A stretch of 64,000 nt of DNA from Streptococcus infantis (GCF_018499575.1 NZ_JAHDAP010000002.1:248001-312000), one strand, 5' to 3'; numbered from the stretch's first letter, positions 17,845-25,708 are shown. The notes: generated by a model not told the origin, from the letters alone. Numbers and translations are program-made.

Positions 17845-18711
17845 TTAAAATTCGTTAGAAAATTTTATTGTATCCATATTTTCAATTTCTTTATAGAAAT
17901 TGAAATCTTTTTGATCTAATTGATCACAGATTTGTTTAATAATAAATTTACCTCGTTCTTCAATTCGCTCATTGACTTTTTTGAGGAAAATTGGAAAATC
18001 TGTTTCTTTAGGTAAGAGCTTGTCATCATGATTATCCCAAAATAAATCTACGTTATAATCGCTATTAACATATGGTTGAAGATAGTACCTCTTTATGAAG
18101 TTTGGCCATGCTTCAGGAGATAAAATATTTAAAAATTCTTGAAGTGACATTAAAGTAATGTCCCAGTAGTCATATAGGCACATGCCTCGGCCGCAATTCA
18201 TCCAGTTAGGTAAAACAGTGAAATTTCCAATTGTATGAGTCAATTCTGCAAATTTTTCAAAATTATCTTTATTTTGACTCATAATATCAAATTTTTGGTA
18301 ATTCTCATTATAGTATAAAATTGTGTATTGTTTATTTAGATATTCTTTAGGGTTAATACCAATTTCTTTATATACTTGATCACGATTTGAACTTTTCACA
18401 ATAGCTTTAGTAAAAGTAGTTGAAAAAGAATTTATAGTTTCTCCTCTAATGATACTATATTGTGACTCTTGCCATCCCAAAAGTTTATATAGATAGAATG
18501 CTTCCTTATCGCAGTCGGCAGATTCACCAATCCTGTCTGTTACTCGAAAAATAGTAGGATTAGTAAGTTCATTATTTCTATATTTTAAAAAGTTTGTTAT
18601 ACTATCTGATGTTAGTTTATCAGAATAACAATTTTTAAAATCCCATTCCCATGGTTTGATATTATTTTCGTCACAATATTTCAACCAATCAATAACTTCT
18701 TGATGTTCCAT
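17845..18711 (-). CDS. DUF6994-like protein of unknown function (288 aa)
   Basis: The protein is soluble and rich in aromatic residues. The segment HTIGNFTVLPNWMNCGRG followed by YDYWDITLMSL resembles a conserved block I associate with the DUF6994 family, itself unassigned. The His-Thr-Ile-Gly-Asn phrase also occurs in some HNH/GmrSD-like proteins, but I see no complete nuclease motif. It is the second gene of the element operon, where streptococcal elements often carry cargo such as defence or regulatory genes. Function unknown. Confidence 0.55.
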   Translation of the reverse strand: MEHQEVIDWLKYCDENNIKPWEWDFKNCYSDKLTSDSITNFLKYRNNELTNPTIFRVTDRIGESADCDKEAFYLYKLLGWQESQYSIIRGETINSFSTTFTKAIVKSSNRDQVYKEIGINPKEYLNKQYTILYYNENYQKFDIMSQNKDNFEKFAELTHTIGNFTVLPNWMNCGRGMCLYDYWDITLMSLQEFLNILSPEAWPNFIKRYYLQPYVNSDYNVDLFWDNHDDKLLPKETDFPIFLKKVNERIEERGKFIIKQICDQLDQKDFNFYKEIENMDTIKFSNEF

Positions 18712-18790
18712 AAGTTTTTCCTTTCAGTTTTATTACGGTAATATTTAATTTTGAGAATCTTAAGCGATTGTTTGAAGAGTATTTTTTACT

Positions 18791-19186
18791 TTATGATGAT
18801 CTAGTGCTTACAGCGTAAATGTATGCTAAATAATTGGCGAAATCTCCCTGGCGTTGTCGATCTTCTGTAATTTTATCAAACCAGCTAGTATTTCCTCCTG
18901 TAGATTCGATTTCGCTTTTTAGTGCATTCAATTGTATGATGAAAGCATTATGAGCAGAGGTTCTAAGAGTTCCATGCTTATCTTGTTTTTCTTTTGATAC
19001 TGTTGCTGATTTGACACGAATCTCAGTATACTCTGCAGCTAACTCAATCAACATTGTCCAGTCATCGAGAAAAATTGGATCTTTTATGTCAAATGAACTA
19101 ATTAGTTCATTATAAATCTTATGTGCATCTTCAAAAGTCAAAGCAGTTTTCTCTTGAAGAAAATCTGAGTAGGTAGAAATTTCCAT
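18791..19186 (-). CDS. Hypothetical element protein, first gene of the operon (131 aa)
   Basis: I do not recognise this protein. It is a helical soluble protein with TFEDAHKIYNELISSFDIKD near the start and a conserved-looking tail FANYLAYIYAVSTRSS. It has a good ribosome site (GAGAGGT) and is the first gene after the consensus promoter at 19237-19265. Its position would suit a regulator, but no helix-turn-helix is evident. Confidence 0.6.
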   Translation of the reverse strand: MEISTYSDFLQEKTALTFEDAHKIYNELISSFDIKDPIFLDDWTMLIELAAEYTEIRVKSATVSKEKQDKHGTLRTSAHNAFIIQLNALKSEIESTGGNTSWFDKITEDRQRQGDFANYLAYIYAVSTRSS

Positions 19187-19236
19187 AAGTAACCTCTCTT
19201 TGAAAAAATAATTTGTCTAACTACAACTATACTTTC

Positions 19237-19265
19237 ATTGTAATCTTATTTGAAAATAAAGTCAA
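19237..19265 (-). promoter_or_regulatory. Promoter of the element operon
   Basis: On the minus strand TTGACT and TACAAT are separated by 17 bp, upstream of the first element gene. It is the only strong promoter I see for the nine minus-strand genes. Confidence 0.75.
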
Positions 19266-19312
19266 GGATTTTTGTAAGTTTTTTAGCAAAAATTTTTTCA
19301 ATAGTGATGTAT

Positions 19313-19397
19313 AACTAGTACTGGTTGATTTCACTAGTTAGGGCAAATTTCTGAGATATCTGACTCGTATTTTTTTATTTGATAAAAAAATTTGCCC
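19313..19397. promoter_or_regulatory. Right-end inverted repeats and candidate arm-type sites
   Basis: The roughly 316 bp between the first element gene and the right att hold AACTAGT/ACTAGTT (19313-19339) and an inverted pair GGGCAAATTT (19341-19350)/AAATTTGCCC (19388-19397). The latter word is the one repeated beside the integrase at the left end. The remainder, to 19500, is A+T-rich with no gene that I can see. Confidence 0.6.
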
Positions 19398-19502
19398 AAT
19401 TTAAATGAAATTATTTAAAAATAGATAAAATTTAATTGATAATTGAACGTAAAAAAGTCCTTGTTTATAACTATTTGCGACACTTTATTTTAACAGTTAG
19501 CC

Positions 19503-19607
19503 AAACCAGGTCTTAAGAAAGCTCGTAAAGCTTCACAATTTAGTAAACGTTAATTCGAAAGAATTACTATACTTACAAAGAGCACCTTTCGGGGTGTTCT
19601 TTTTTTG
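19503..19607 (+). repeat. attR: rpsI 3' copy with its native terminator (copy B)
   Basis: 19503-19552 repeats the last 50 bp of rpsI up to the stop codon, and the flank continues into the terminator GAGCACC-TTTCG-GGGTGTTC with seven T's (19578-19607). This rpsI-tail-plus-terminator unit recurs near 24251 and 25382. It marks the right end of the integrase element and the left end of the malolactic module. Confidence 0.85.
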
Positions 19608-19716
19608 ACATTTTTTGGATTGATAATTAGAAATCTCGTTGAAGGGTATTAGGTAAATGAAAAGATTAATCGATAATTCCTTATTTCTCTTTATGTTAGT
19701 TTAATATCTACAATGT

Positions 19717-19759
19717 AAAAAACTCTAGCTATCAGGTAGTTGATAGTTAGAGTTTTTTT
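19717..19759 (-). terminator. Bidirectional terminator after mleR
   Basis: AAAACTCTAGCTATCA pairs with TGATAGTTAGAGTTTT with one mismatch, giving A's on the left and T's on the right. It directly abuts the mleR stop codon. Confidence 0.85.
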
Positions 19760-19760
19760 G

Positions 19761-20639
19761 CTATTCATATGATTTAATCAGATTAAATAAGGACTCTACT
19801 TCTGATGACGGTGTAGCTGATTTGAGATAAGCATAATAAACTGTAAATGTGATCTGGTCCTCCGGGATTAGAGGGATTTTTATTAAATCATTATCTTCAT
19901 CAGAAAGTGCGATATCAGCTAGTAAACTAAGGCCAATTCCTTTCTTTAAAAGTTCTTTAATGATGACAATGTCGTCACTCTTAAAGAATATTTCTGCCTT
20001 GTTTTGATACTTTTGATTAAGTAGTTCAAAAGCCTTCAGGTGAACAAAGTGTTCGTCTAAAAGTATAAAGGATTGATCTACTAATTCTTCAAAAGTGAGG
20101 GAAGAAGCAGTAGCAAGAGGATGGTTCTTAGATAAAACGACATATAGTTCTTTTTGAAAGAGTTCATGCGTATCTATTGAAGGATGATTTAGTGGTTCAA
20201 TCAAACCGAGTAGGCTTGCATCAAGGTCTCCCTTGAGGAGAAGATTTAATAATTCCACGGAACCACCGCGGATAGGGCGTACCTTTTTTAAAAAATCGAA
20301 TTTATCTTTTCCCTTCAAGGCAGCAAAGAGATACTGAATGATAATAGGAGGGAATCCGACAGTGGAGTAATGTGCCAAGGAGCGATTAATTTCTTTGTGA
20401 GCAGAACTGATCTCAGGTAAGATCTGTTCTGTATGCTTTAGAAGGATTTGTCCTTGGGGAGTTAGTTTGAAGGAACGATGCGAGGGATCGTGGTGAATCA
20501 ATTTGCAATTAAAGGATTCCTCTAAGCGCTTGATGGCATAAGAAATAGAAGGCTGGCTGACTTTGTGTTGTTTTGCTACTTCCGTATAGGATTGAAGCTG
20601 GCAGAGGTCATAAAAATATTGTAGATCTTTTAAATTCAT
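19761..20639 (-). CDS. mleR: LysR-family regulator, probable MleR
   Basis: The 292-residue protein has an N-terminal LysR helix-turn-helix (residues 1-60, SYTEVAKQHKVSQPSISYAIKRLEE) and a periplasmic-binding-like effector domain. LysR regulators named MleR activate malolactic operons in lactic acid bacteria, with L-malate as co-inducer. The assignment to mleS-mleP here is by neighbourhood. It is transcribed away from mleS with an XRE regulator gene between them. The start follows a GTGAG ribosome site. Confidence 0.85.
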   Translation of the reverse strand: MNLKDLQYFYDLCQLQSYTEVAKQHKVSQPSISYAIKRLEESFNCKLIHHDPSHRSFKLTPQGQILLKHTEQILPEISSAHKEINRSLAHYSTVGFPPIIIQYLFAALKGKDKFDFLKKVRPIRGGSVELLNLLLKGDLDASLLGLIEPLNHPSIDTHELFQKELYVVLSKNHPLATASSLTFEELVDQSFILLDEHFVHLKAFELLNQKYQNKAEIFFKSDDIVIIKELLKKGIGLSLLADIALSDEDNDLIKIPLIPEDQITFTVYYAYLKSATPSSEVESLFNLIKSYE

Positions 20640-20687
20640 ATGGGCTCACTTTCATTAGTTGGAAAATGGAAAATATGTGGAAATCAC

Positions 20688-20738
20688 CGGATAAATAAAT
20701 CTTATCCGTATCCTACAATTTGACTATATGAGTAGTCA
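20688..20738. promoter_or_regulatory. Two inverted repeats upstream of mleR
   Basis: CGGATAA-n7-TTATCCG (20688-20708) and TGACTA-TATGAG-TAGTCA (20721-20738) are both perfect. They lie in the 128 bp between mleR and the XRE gene, so they are candidates for autoregulatory MleR sites or XRE operators. Confidence 0.55.
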
Positions 20739-20767
20739 CCAGTTAAAATGTAAGTGAGTCAGGGATA

Positions 20768-21118
20768 TCATAGATTATCTAAGATACTTTCAAAAATGAC
20801 CAACATCTTTTCTCGTTTATCAACAGGAAGTTGTTTAACCTTCATGTTGATTCTTTTGAGTGAAAGATTATCAGTCTTATCAGAGGTTGATTCAAGGCTA
20901 TCAAAATTGAAAAATTCCTCTGGGGTCATCTCTAGGGCGTCAATCACTTTTTCGAGACTGTGAATGGTCAGATTCACATTTTGATTTTCGAGTTGATTGA
21001 TATATTTAAGGCCAAGTCCCGCTTGTTCCGAAAGTTCTTCCTGGCTCATTTTATTCTGTGTTCGAAAATATTTCACTTTTTGGGAAATGTATTGTTGTAA
21101 ATAGTTTTTAGTTGTCAT
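20768..21118 (-). CDS. XRE-family HTH regulator
   Basis: The 116-residue protein has a classic lambda-repressor-type helix-turn-helix (about residues 10-66, NKMSQEELSEQAGLGLKYINQLENQ) and a short C-terminal helical tail. The start at MTTKNYLQQY was chosen over a longer frame that reads through hydrophobic codons without a ribosome site; even here the site is weak. It sits between mleR and mleS. A second regulator within a malolactic locus is not something I recall as standard. Confidence 0.75.
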   Translation of the reverse strand: MTTKNYLQQYISQKVKYFRTQNKMSQEELSEQAGLGLKYINQLENQNVNLTIHSLEKVIDALEMTPEEFFNFDSLESTSDKTDNLSLKRINMKVKQLPVDKREKMLVIFESILDNL

Positions 21119-21127
21119 ATAAATAGA

Positions 21128-21142
21128 ATACAAGTTTTGTAT
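21128..21142. promoter_or_regulatory. Palindrome ATACAAGTTTTGTAT before the XRE gene
   Basis: A perfect inverted repeat ATACAA-GTT-TTGTAT lies 10 bp upstream of the XRE start codon, the right place for an autoregulatory operator. Confidence 0.5.
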
Positions 21143-21369
21143 GACAAAAAAACACCTTAAAAAACACAAAGTATTCTATAACAAACCTTCGTACTATTTA
21201 TTTTAATTATAGTTGCCAAATTGTATGATTAGTTTCTGTTACTCGAAACTTTTAGTAAAGAGTGATTATCAATAATAGTGTTTTAAGTATCAAAAGGTTT
21301 ATTATAAATTTTCTCGTAGCCCCATTATAACATATGCGTACACGATTGTATTTTATATATAACAAAGTT

Positions 21370-21398
21370 TTGTAAACGGTTTATTTTAGTGGTATAAT
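21370..21398 (+). promoter_or_regulatory. mleS promoter with overlapping cre-like box
   Basis: TTGTAA (21370-21375), a 17-bp spacer and TATAAT (21393-21398) preceded by TG form the promoter. TGTAAACGGTTTAT (21371-21384) matches the CcpA cre consensus TGnAAnCGnWWnCA at all fixed positions except the final CA, and overlaps the -35. Sugar repression of malolactic metabolism would fit. The rest of the 300-bp gap to the XRE gene is A+T-rich without other signals I can name. Confidence 0.6.
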
Positions 21399-21421
21399 AT
21401 AAGCAAAAAGGAGGTTGCACT

Positions 21422-23065
21422 ATGACTGCACATGATATTTTAAACAATCCTTTCCTTAATAAGGGAACTGCCTTTACCTTAGAGGAACGAAAGGAACTAG
21501 GCCTTATTGGGTTATTGCCGCCTTACGTTCAAACCATCGAGGAACAAGCGGCACAAACCTATGCACAAATGCAAACAAAGGTCAATGATCTGGAAAAACG
21601 TTTGTTCTTAATGGAAATCTTTAATACCAACCGGACTCTTTTCTATTACCTCTTTTCTCAACATTTGGAAGAATTCAATCCAATTGTATATGACCCAACC
21701 ATTGCAGATACCATTGAAGGCTATAGTGACCTCTTTGTAGATCCACAGTATGCGGGATATCTTGATATTAATCATCCTGAAAACATTGAAGCCACTTTGA
21801 AAAATGCAGCAGGGGACCGTGAGATTCGACTCATTGTTGTAACAGATGCAGAAGGAATCCTTGGAATCGGTGACTGGGGAACAAATGGTGTCGATATTTC
21901 TGTTGGGAAATTGATGGTCTATACGGGTGCTGCTGGAATCGATCCTTCTATGGTCCTTCCTTTAGTTATTGATGCAGGAACTAACCGTGAAGAACTTCGG
22001 AACAATCCTAATTACTTAGGAAATCGTCACGAACGGGTCCGCGGAGATCGTTACTACGATTTCATTGACCAATTTGTTCAAACAGCAGAACGGCTTTTCC
22101 CTAAACTTTACCTTCACTGGGAAGATTTCGGACGTTCTAATGCTGCCAATATTCTTGAAAAATACCGGAAACAAATTCCTACCTTTAATGATGATATTCA
22201 GGGTACAGGAATCGTTACCTTAGGTGGTATCTTTGGTTCACTGGATATTAGTGGTGAAAAATTAACCGATCAAGTTTATCTCTGCTATGGTGGTGGTACT
22301 GCGGGTGCAGGAATTGCCTCTCGTGTTCTTCGTGAAATGGTGAGTGAAGGTCTTTCCGAAGAAGAAGCTTATAAACGTTTCTTTATGGTGGATAAACAAG
22401 GTCTTCTCTTTGATGATATGGATGACTTGACACCACAGCAAAAACCGTTTGCGAAGAAACGGTCGGATTTTCCTAATGCTGATAAATTAACAGATCTATT
22501 AGAAGTCGTTAAAACTGTTAAACCAACTATTTTAGTAGGAACTTCAACTCAGCCAAATACCTTCACTAAAGAAATTGTAGAAGCGATGTGTGAAAATACA
22601 GAGCGTCCGATGATTTTCCCTTTGTCAAATCCAACCAAACTAGCAGAAGCTAGTGCCAAAGATTTGATTGAATGGTCAGATGGTAAGGCTTTTGTCGCAA
22701 CAGGAATTCCTGCTGATACGGTTTCTTATAAAGGTGTAGACTATGTGATTGGTCAAGCCAATAATGCCTTGATTTACCCAGGTCTTGGTCTAGGTATGCT
22801 AGCTTCTGAAGCAAGTCTTTTGACAGATGAAATGATTGGAGCAGCGGCTCATTCGTTGAGTGGTATTGTCAATCCAGGTCAACCGGGAGCTCCTGTCTTG
22901 CCACCATTCAAGTATGTAGCAGATGTTTCTATTAAAGTAGCAGAAGCAGTCGCTAAAAAAGCGCAAGAACAAGGTCTTGCGCGTGCCAAGGAAACAGATA
23001 TGGCCAAAGCAGTTCGTGATTTGAAGTGGTATCCAACCTATAAAGAAGTGGTATCCAACCTATAA
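21422..23065 (+). CDS. mleS: Malolactic enzyme
   Basis: The enzyme converts L-malate to L-lactate and CO2 with NAD+ and Mn2+, which raises pH and, through malate/lactate exchange, yields energy. The 547-residue protein has the malic-enzyme N-terminal domain ([25 protein letters not shown]) and the NAD domain ([35 protein letters not shown]). It resembles lactococcal malolactic enzyme more than ordinary malic enzyme. The ribosome site AAAGGAGGT is excellent. A perfect 22-bp tandem repeat at the end sets the last six residues (EVVSNL). Confidence 0.93.
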   Translation: MTAHDILNNPFLNKGTAFTLEERKELGLIGLLPPYVQTIEEQAAQTYAQMQTKVNDLEKRLFLMEIFNTNRTLFYYLFSQHLEEFNPIVYDPTIADTIEGYSDLFVDPQYAGYLDINHPENIEATLKNAAGDREIRLIVVTDAEGILGIGDWGTNGVDISVGKLMVYTGAAGIDPSMVLPLVIDAGTNREELRNNPNYLGNRHERVRGDRYYDFIDQFVQTAERLFPKLYLHWEDFGRSNAANILEKYRKQIPTFNDDIQGTGIVTLGGIFGSLDISGEKLTDQVYLCYGGGTAGAGIASRVLREMVSEGLSEEEAYKRFFMVDKQGLLFDDMDDLTPQQKPFAKKRSDFPNADKLTDLLEVVKTVKPTILVGTSTQPNTFTKEIVEAMCENTERPMIFPLSNPTKLAEASAKDLIEWSDGKAFVATGIPADTVSYKGVDYVIGQANNALIYPGLGLGMLASEASLLTDEMIGAAAHSLSGIVNPGQPGAPVLPPFKYVADVSIKVAEAVAKKAQEQGLARAKETDMAKAVRDLKWYPTYKEVVSNL

Positions 23066-23066
23066 A
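23023..23066 (+). repeat. Perfect 22-bp tandem repeat at the mleS stop codon
   Basis: The same 22 bp occurs at 23023-23044 and 23045-23066. The first copy encodes KWYPTYK in frame. The second is read one base out of phase and encodes EVVSNL and the stop. Removing one copy would place TAA directly after the YK codons. Confidence 0.9.
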
Positions 23067-23083
23067 TAAGTAAATGGAAATGG

Positions 23084-23116
23084 GGTGTACGAGTGCGACT
23101 GGATGCTTCGTACACC
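23084..23116 (+). other. Hairpin between mleS and mleP
   Basis: GGTGTACGA (23084-23092) pairs with TCGTACACC (23108-23116) around a 15-base loop. No T run follows, so it is more likely an RNA stability or processing element than a full terminator. Confidence 0.55.
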
Positions 23117-23152
23117 TTCAACTATACGCTATGACATATAGAAAGGGAGACT

Positions 23153-24100
23153 ATGGAAATCTTTTTAACTTCAATTCAGAGTATTGTACCTATTATCGTC
23201 ATCATCATTCTAGGTTACTTCTTACAAGTCCGTGGTTGGTTTCAAGAGAGTTTTGGAAATGATTTATCTAAACTCATTATGAATGTGGCCATGCCAGTGG
23301 CAATTTTTACCTCTGTTCTTAAATATTTAACGTTAGATAAATTAATTAGCTTGTCTGGCGGTCTGTTGTATACGTTTATCGCCTTCATTCTCGGTTACCT
23401 AATGGCATTTATAGCGGTGAAACTTTTTGGAGTGCGCCCGGGCCGTCGAGGAACCATGATTAATACCTTCGTAAATGCCAATACCATTTTTATTGGTTTA
23501 CCTTTAAACATAGCTCTATTTGGAGATCAAGCCCTTCCCTACTTCTTGGTGTATTATATTACAAATACGGTCTCTACTTGGACATTAGGTGTCTATCTAA
23601 TGACCTCGGATAGCAAAGAAGGGGCTTCAAAGCAAGCTCAAAAATTTAATTGGAAGAAGCTCTTCCCAGCACCTTTATTGGGATTTCTCGTAGCCCTCGT
23701 GTTTTTAGTGTTCCGTCTTCCTGTTCCAAGTTTTGCGGAAAGCACCTTGACTTATATTGGTAGTTTAACAACGCCACTATCTCTTGTCTATATCGGTATT
23801 GTTCTAGCTAAGGCAGGCTTGAATACGATTCGTTTTGATAAAGATACAATTGTCACTTTGGTTGGACGCTTTATTTTAGCTCCCCTAATCATGCTTCTTG
23901 TATTGAAGTTCTTTGCTCCAAATATGGCAACGGCTGAATTTAAGACCTTTATGATTCAGTCCGCGACACCAGCTCTAGCCGTTCTCCCAATCCTTGCTAA
24001 TCAAGGAAAAGGAGATGTGGAATTTTCGACGAATGTGGTGACTCTAAGTACGGTTCTATTTATCGTTGTTATTCCAATATTACAAACTTTATTAGGATAA
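23153..24100 (+). CDS. mleP: Malate permease of the auxin-efflux-carrier family
   Basis: The 315-residue membrane protein has about ten predicted segments in two halves, with NTFVNANTIFIGLPLNIALFG in the first and SATPALAVLPILANQ in the second, typical of AEC-family malate transporters. It should import malate or exchange it for lactate for MleS. It lies 87 bp after mleS behind GAAAGGGAG and is probably in the same transcript. An rpsI 3' copy follows, so the module ends here. Confidence 0.88.
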   Translation: MEIFLTSIQSIVPIIVIIILGYFLQVRGWFQESFGNDLSKLIMNVAMPVAIFTSVLKYLTLDKLISLSGGLLYTFIAFILGYLMAFIAVKLFGVRPGRRGTMINTFVNANTIFIGLPLNIALFGDQALPYFLVYYITNTVSTWTLGVYLMTSDSKEGASKQAQKFNWKKLFPAPLLGFLVALVFLVFRLPVPSFAESTLTYIGSLTTPLSLVYIGIVLAKAGLNTIRFDKDTIVTLVGRFILAPLIMLLVLKFFAPNMATAEFKTFMIQSATPALAVLPILANQGKGDVEFSTNVVTLSTVLFIVVIPILQTLLG

Positions 24101-24485
24101 GAAGGAAGAGGATAGGATTGAAAATTCTGAATTAAGAAATTTTCCTATTTTAGATCCATCTATTCCTATTTCTTGAAATCAAAATCAGAAGAAACTCTTC
24201 TGACGCTTGCTATCGAGTGATTTTGAGCTGTCCTAAAAGCCAGACTTTTCAAACCAGGCTTGAAAAAAGTTCGTAAAGCATCACAATTTAGTAAACGTTC
24301 TTCGAAAGAATGACTATACTTACAAAGAGCACCTTTCGGGGTGTTCTTTTTTTGTTAAAAAGTAAGACTTATCACAAAATTTTTCTTGAGTTATTTTTTA
24401 TCGACAACTTTTCTCAAATATATGAAATTCATTTGATATAGAAAAGGGTCTATATTTACAATACTTTTCAAAAGCATCTATTAGT
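24101..24485. other. Gene-free junction containing rpsI copy C
   Basis: The first 150 bp hold nested inverted repeats (ATCAAAATCA/TGATTTTGA and AGAAGA/TCTTCT near 24178-24236) that could form a decayed terminator for mleP. Then comes rpsI 3' copy C with its terminator, then A+T-rich DNA up to the next promoter. No gene seen. Confidence 0.6.
24251..24354 (+). repeat. rpsI 3' end plus terminator, copy C
   Basis: From AAACCAGG (24251) to the T run (24354) this repeats copy B with scattered changes (GGCTTGAAAAAAGTTCG for GGTCTTAAGAAAGCTCG, and ACGTTCTTCG for ACGTTAATTCG, which removes the stop codon). The terminator at 24325-24354 is identical to copies B and D. Confidence 0.85.
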
Positions 24486-24513
24486 TTGACAGTAATCAAA
24501 GGAGTGTTATAAT
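24486..24513 (+). promoter_or_regulatory. Promoter of the 264-aa protein gene
   Basis: TTGACA and TATAAT are both perfect, with a 16-bp spacer, about 30 bp upstream of the start codon. Confidence 0.8.
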
Positions 24514-24543
24514 AGAAAAAAAGACAGAAATGAGAGATTGAGT

Positions 24544-25338
24544 GTGGGGAAAAAACTATTAGGTGTAGTTTCAATACTTCTACTAATGCTTTTGCTTATA
24601 TTTAATGCAAGTAAAAACAACAATAATACCTATGATAATGAATTTCTAACTTCGTTAGCAAAAGGGTTAGATAAACGTTGGGAGGTTATTGCCAAAAGGG
24701 AGTATGATAAAGAATCACTAAAAAACTATAGAACCTATGTGGATTATGAACTAAATGAACTTAAGAAATATAAAAATCGTGAGTTTGAAAATCCCGAGTT
24801 AAAGAAACTAGCTGACACCTATATTGATGTCCTTAAGAATGAAAAGGAAACGACAACAAATCGAAAATACCTGGATAGTATCTTTAGAGACGAGTGGAAC
24901 AAACTCCAACATAAACGTTATGAATTACTTTTAGATATTAATTCAATAAGTGAAATCCCTGTTCAAGATAAAAATAGTTTAAATGATATATTGAGATCCG
25001 GTGAAGCTGTTAAAGAATTTAATAGAGTTTACGGAATATTAGTAGATACGTTTGATGCAAAAAACTTTGTTGTTGAAGAGGTTGAAGATGGATTAGAAAA
25101 AGAGAAACGATACGTGGGGAATTTTGAAAATACTACAGGTCATCGCATCAATTACATTGATATAAATATTTCTTTTTATGATGAAAATGATAAAATTTAT
25201 TCTGGTTTTCAGTTTGAAACAAGATATTTATGGGAAAATGGAACTAAAAAAAGCTTTGAATTCTCGATTCCAGATTCAGATATGAGGTTCAAATATTTTA
25301 AGGTTAATTTGGGTGAAAACAGTTTTAGGTATCAGTAG
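24544..25338 (+). CDS. Membrane-anchored hypothetical protein (264 aa)
   Basis: I do not recognise this gene. An N-terminal hydrophobic segment (about residues 5-20) is followed by an extracellular, very charged helical region and a beta-rich C-terminal domain beginning near RYVGNFENTTGHRINYIDINISFYDEN. The latter resembles the FxLYD-type domains that describe substituents on exported proteins. The GTG at 24544 was chosen because GAGAG lies about 7 bp upstream; a TTG two codons earlier is open. It is the only gene between rpsI copies C and D, and it has its own strong promoter. Confidence 0.7.
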   Translation: MGKKLLGVVSILLLMLLLIFNASKNNNNTYDNEFLTSLAKGLDKRWEVIAKREYDKESLKNYRTYVDYELNELKKYKNREFENPELKKLADTYIDVLKNEKETTTNRKYLDSIFRDEWNKLQHKRYELLLDINSISEIPVQDKNSLNDILRSGEAVKEFNRVYGILVDTFDAKNFVVEEVEDGLEKEKRYVGNFENTTGHRINYIDINISFYDENDKIYSGFQFETRYLWENGTKKSFEFSIPDSDMRFKYFKVNLGENSFRYQ

Positions 25339-25381
25339 CCTTCTTGTTTTATTAGCATAAAAATAATATATTTTCAATAGG

Positions 25382-25478
25382 CCTTAAGAAAGCTCGTAAA
25401 GCACCACAATTTAGTAAACGTTAATTCGAAGGAATTACTGTACTTACAAAGAGCACCTTTCGGGGTGTTCTTTTTTTG
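25382..25478 (+). repeat. rpsI 3' end plus terminator, copy D
   Basis: Starting at CTTAAGAAAGCTCG the sequence follows copy B with few substitutions (GCACCACAATT for GCTTCACAATT) through the stop codon to the identical terminator (25449-25478). The first ten bases of the repeat present in A-C are missing. Confidence 0.85.
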
Positions 25479-25604
25479 TACTTTTTACTAAATTGGTGCA
25501 ATTGACACAGTTGTTGCGACTTTAGTCGCTTACAAATGTGGCTGCAACCTGACAAAGTCAGTTGCCTCAAAACGTTAATCAATACGATACTATCAACATT
25601 TACA

Positions 25605-25638
25605 GACATTCAAGAATTTTCTCTTGGATGTCTTTTTT
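25605..25638 (+). terminator. Terminator, first copy of a duplicated pair
   Basis: GACATTCAAGA (25605-25615) pairs with TCTTGGATGTC (25622-25632) and six T's follow. A stretch of 39 bp including this hairpin is repeated exactly at 27192-27230. Confidence 0.85.
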
Positions 25639-25708
25639 GTTTCAAAAATACAAAATTCACCCCAATAGTCTTTATCTTATACAAATTCTTCCTAGTATAA
25701 GTTCAGTA

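Larger units (their letters stand above)
12151..19552. mobile_element. Integrative mobilizable element in the 3' end of rpsI
   Basis: The element of about 7.4 kb lies between two copies of the rpsI 3' end (12151-12201 and 19503-19552). All nine genes are on the minus strand behind one promoter near 19240: three unknown genes, an FtsK/TcpA-like ATPase, a small unknown protein, a metallophosphatase, an HUH Rep-like protein, an excisionase-like HTH and a tyrosine integrase next to rpsI. No mating-pore genes are present, so it should depend on a helper for transfer. The DNA is visibly more A+T-rich than the flanks. Streptococcal elements that pair Rep-like relaxases with TcpA-type coupling proteins are known; this gene set I cannot name. 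Confidence 0.85.

Noticed and set aside
18150-18250. DUF6994-like protein as an HNH nuclease
   Set aside because: Only an HTIGN phrase resembles GmrSD-type proteins; no complete HNH or DUF1524 catalytic set is visible.
25479-25600. Possible BOX or RUP repeat or a decayed integrase between copies D and E
   Set aside because: The short hairpins do not match the BOX or RUP sequences I know, and no integrase motif can be read in any frame.
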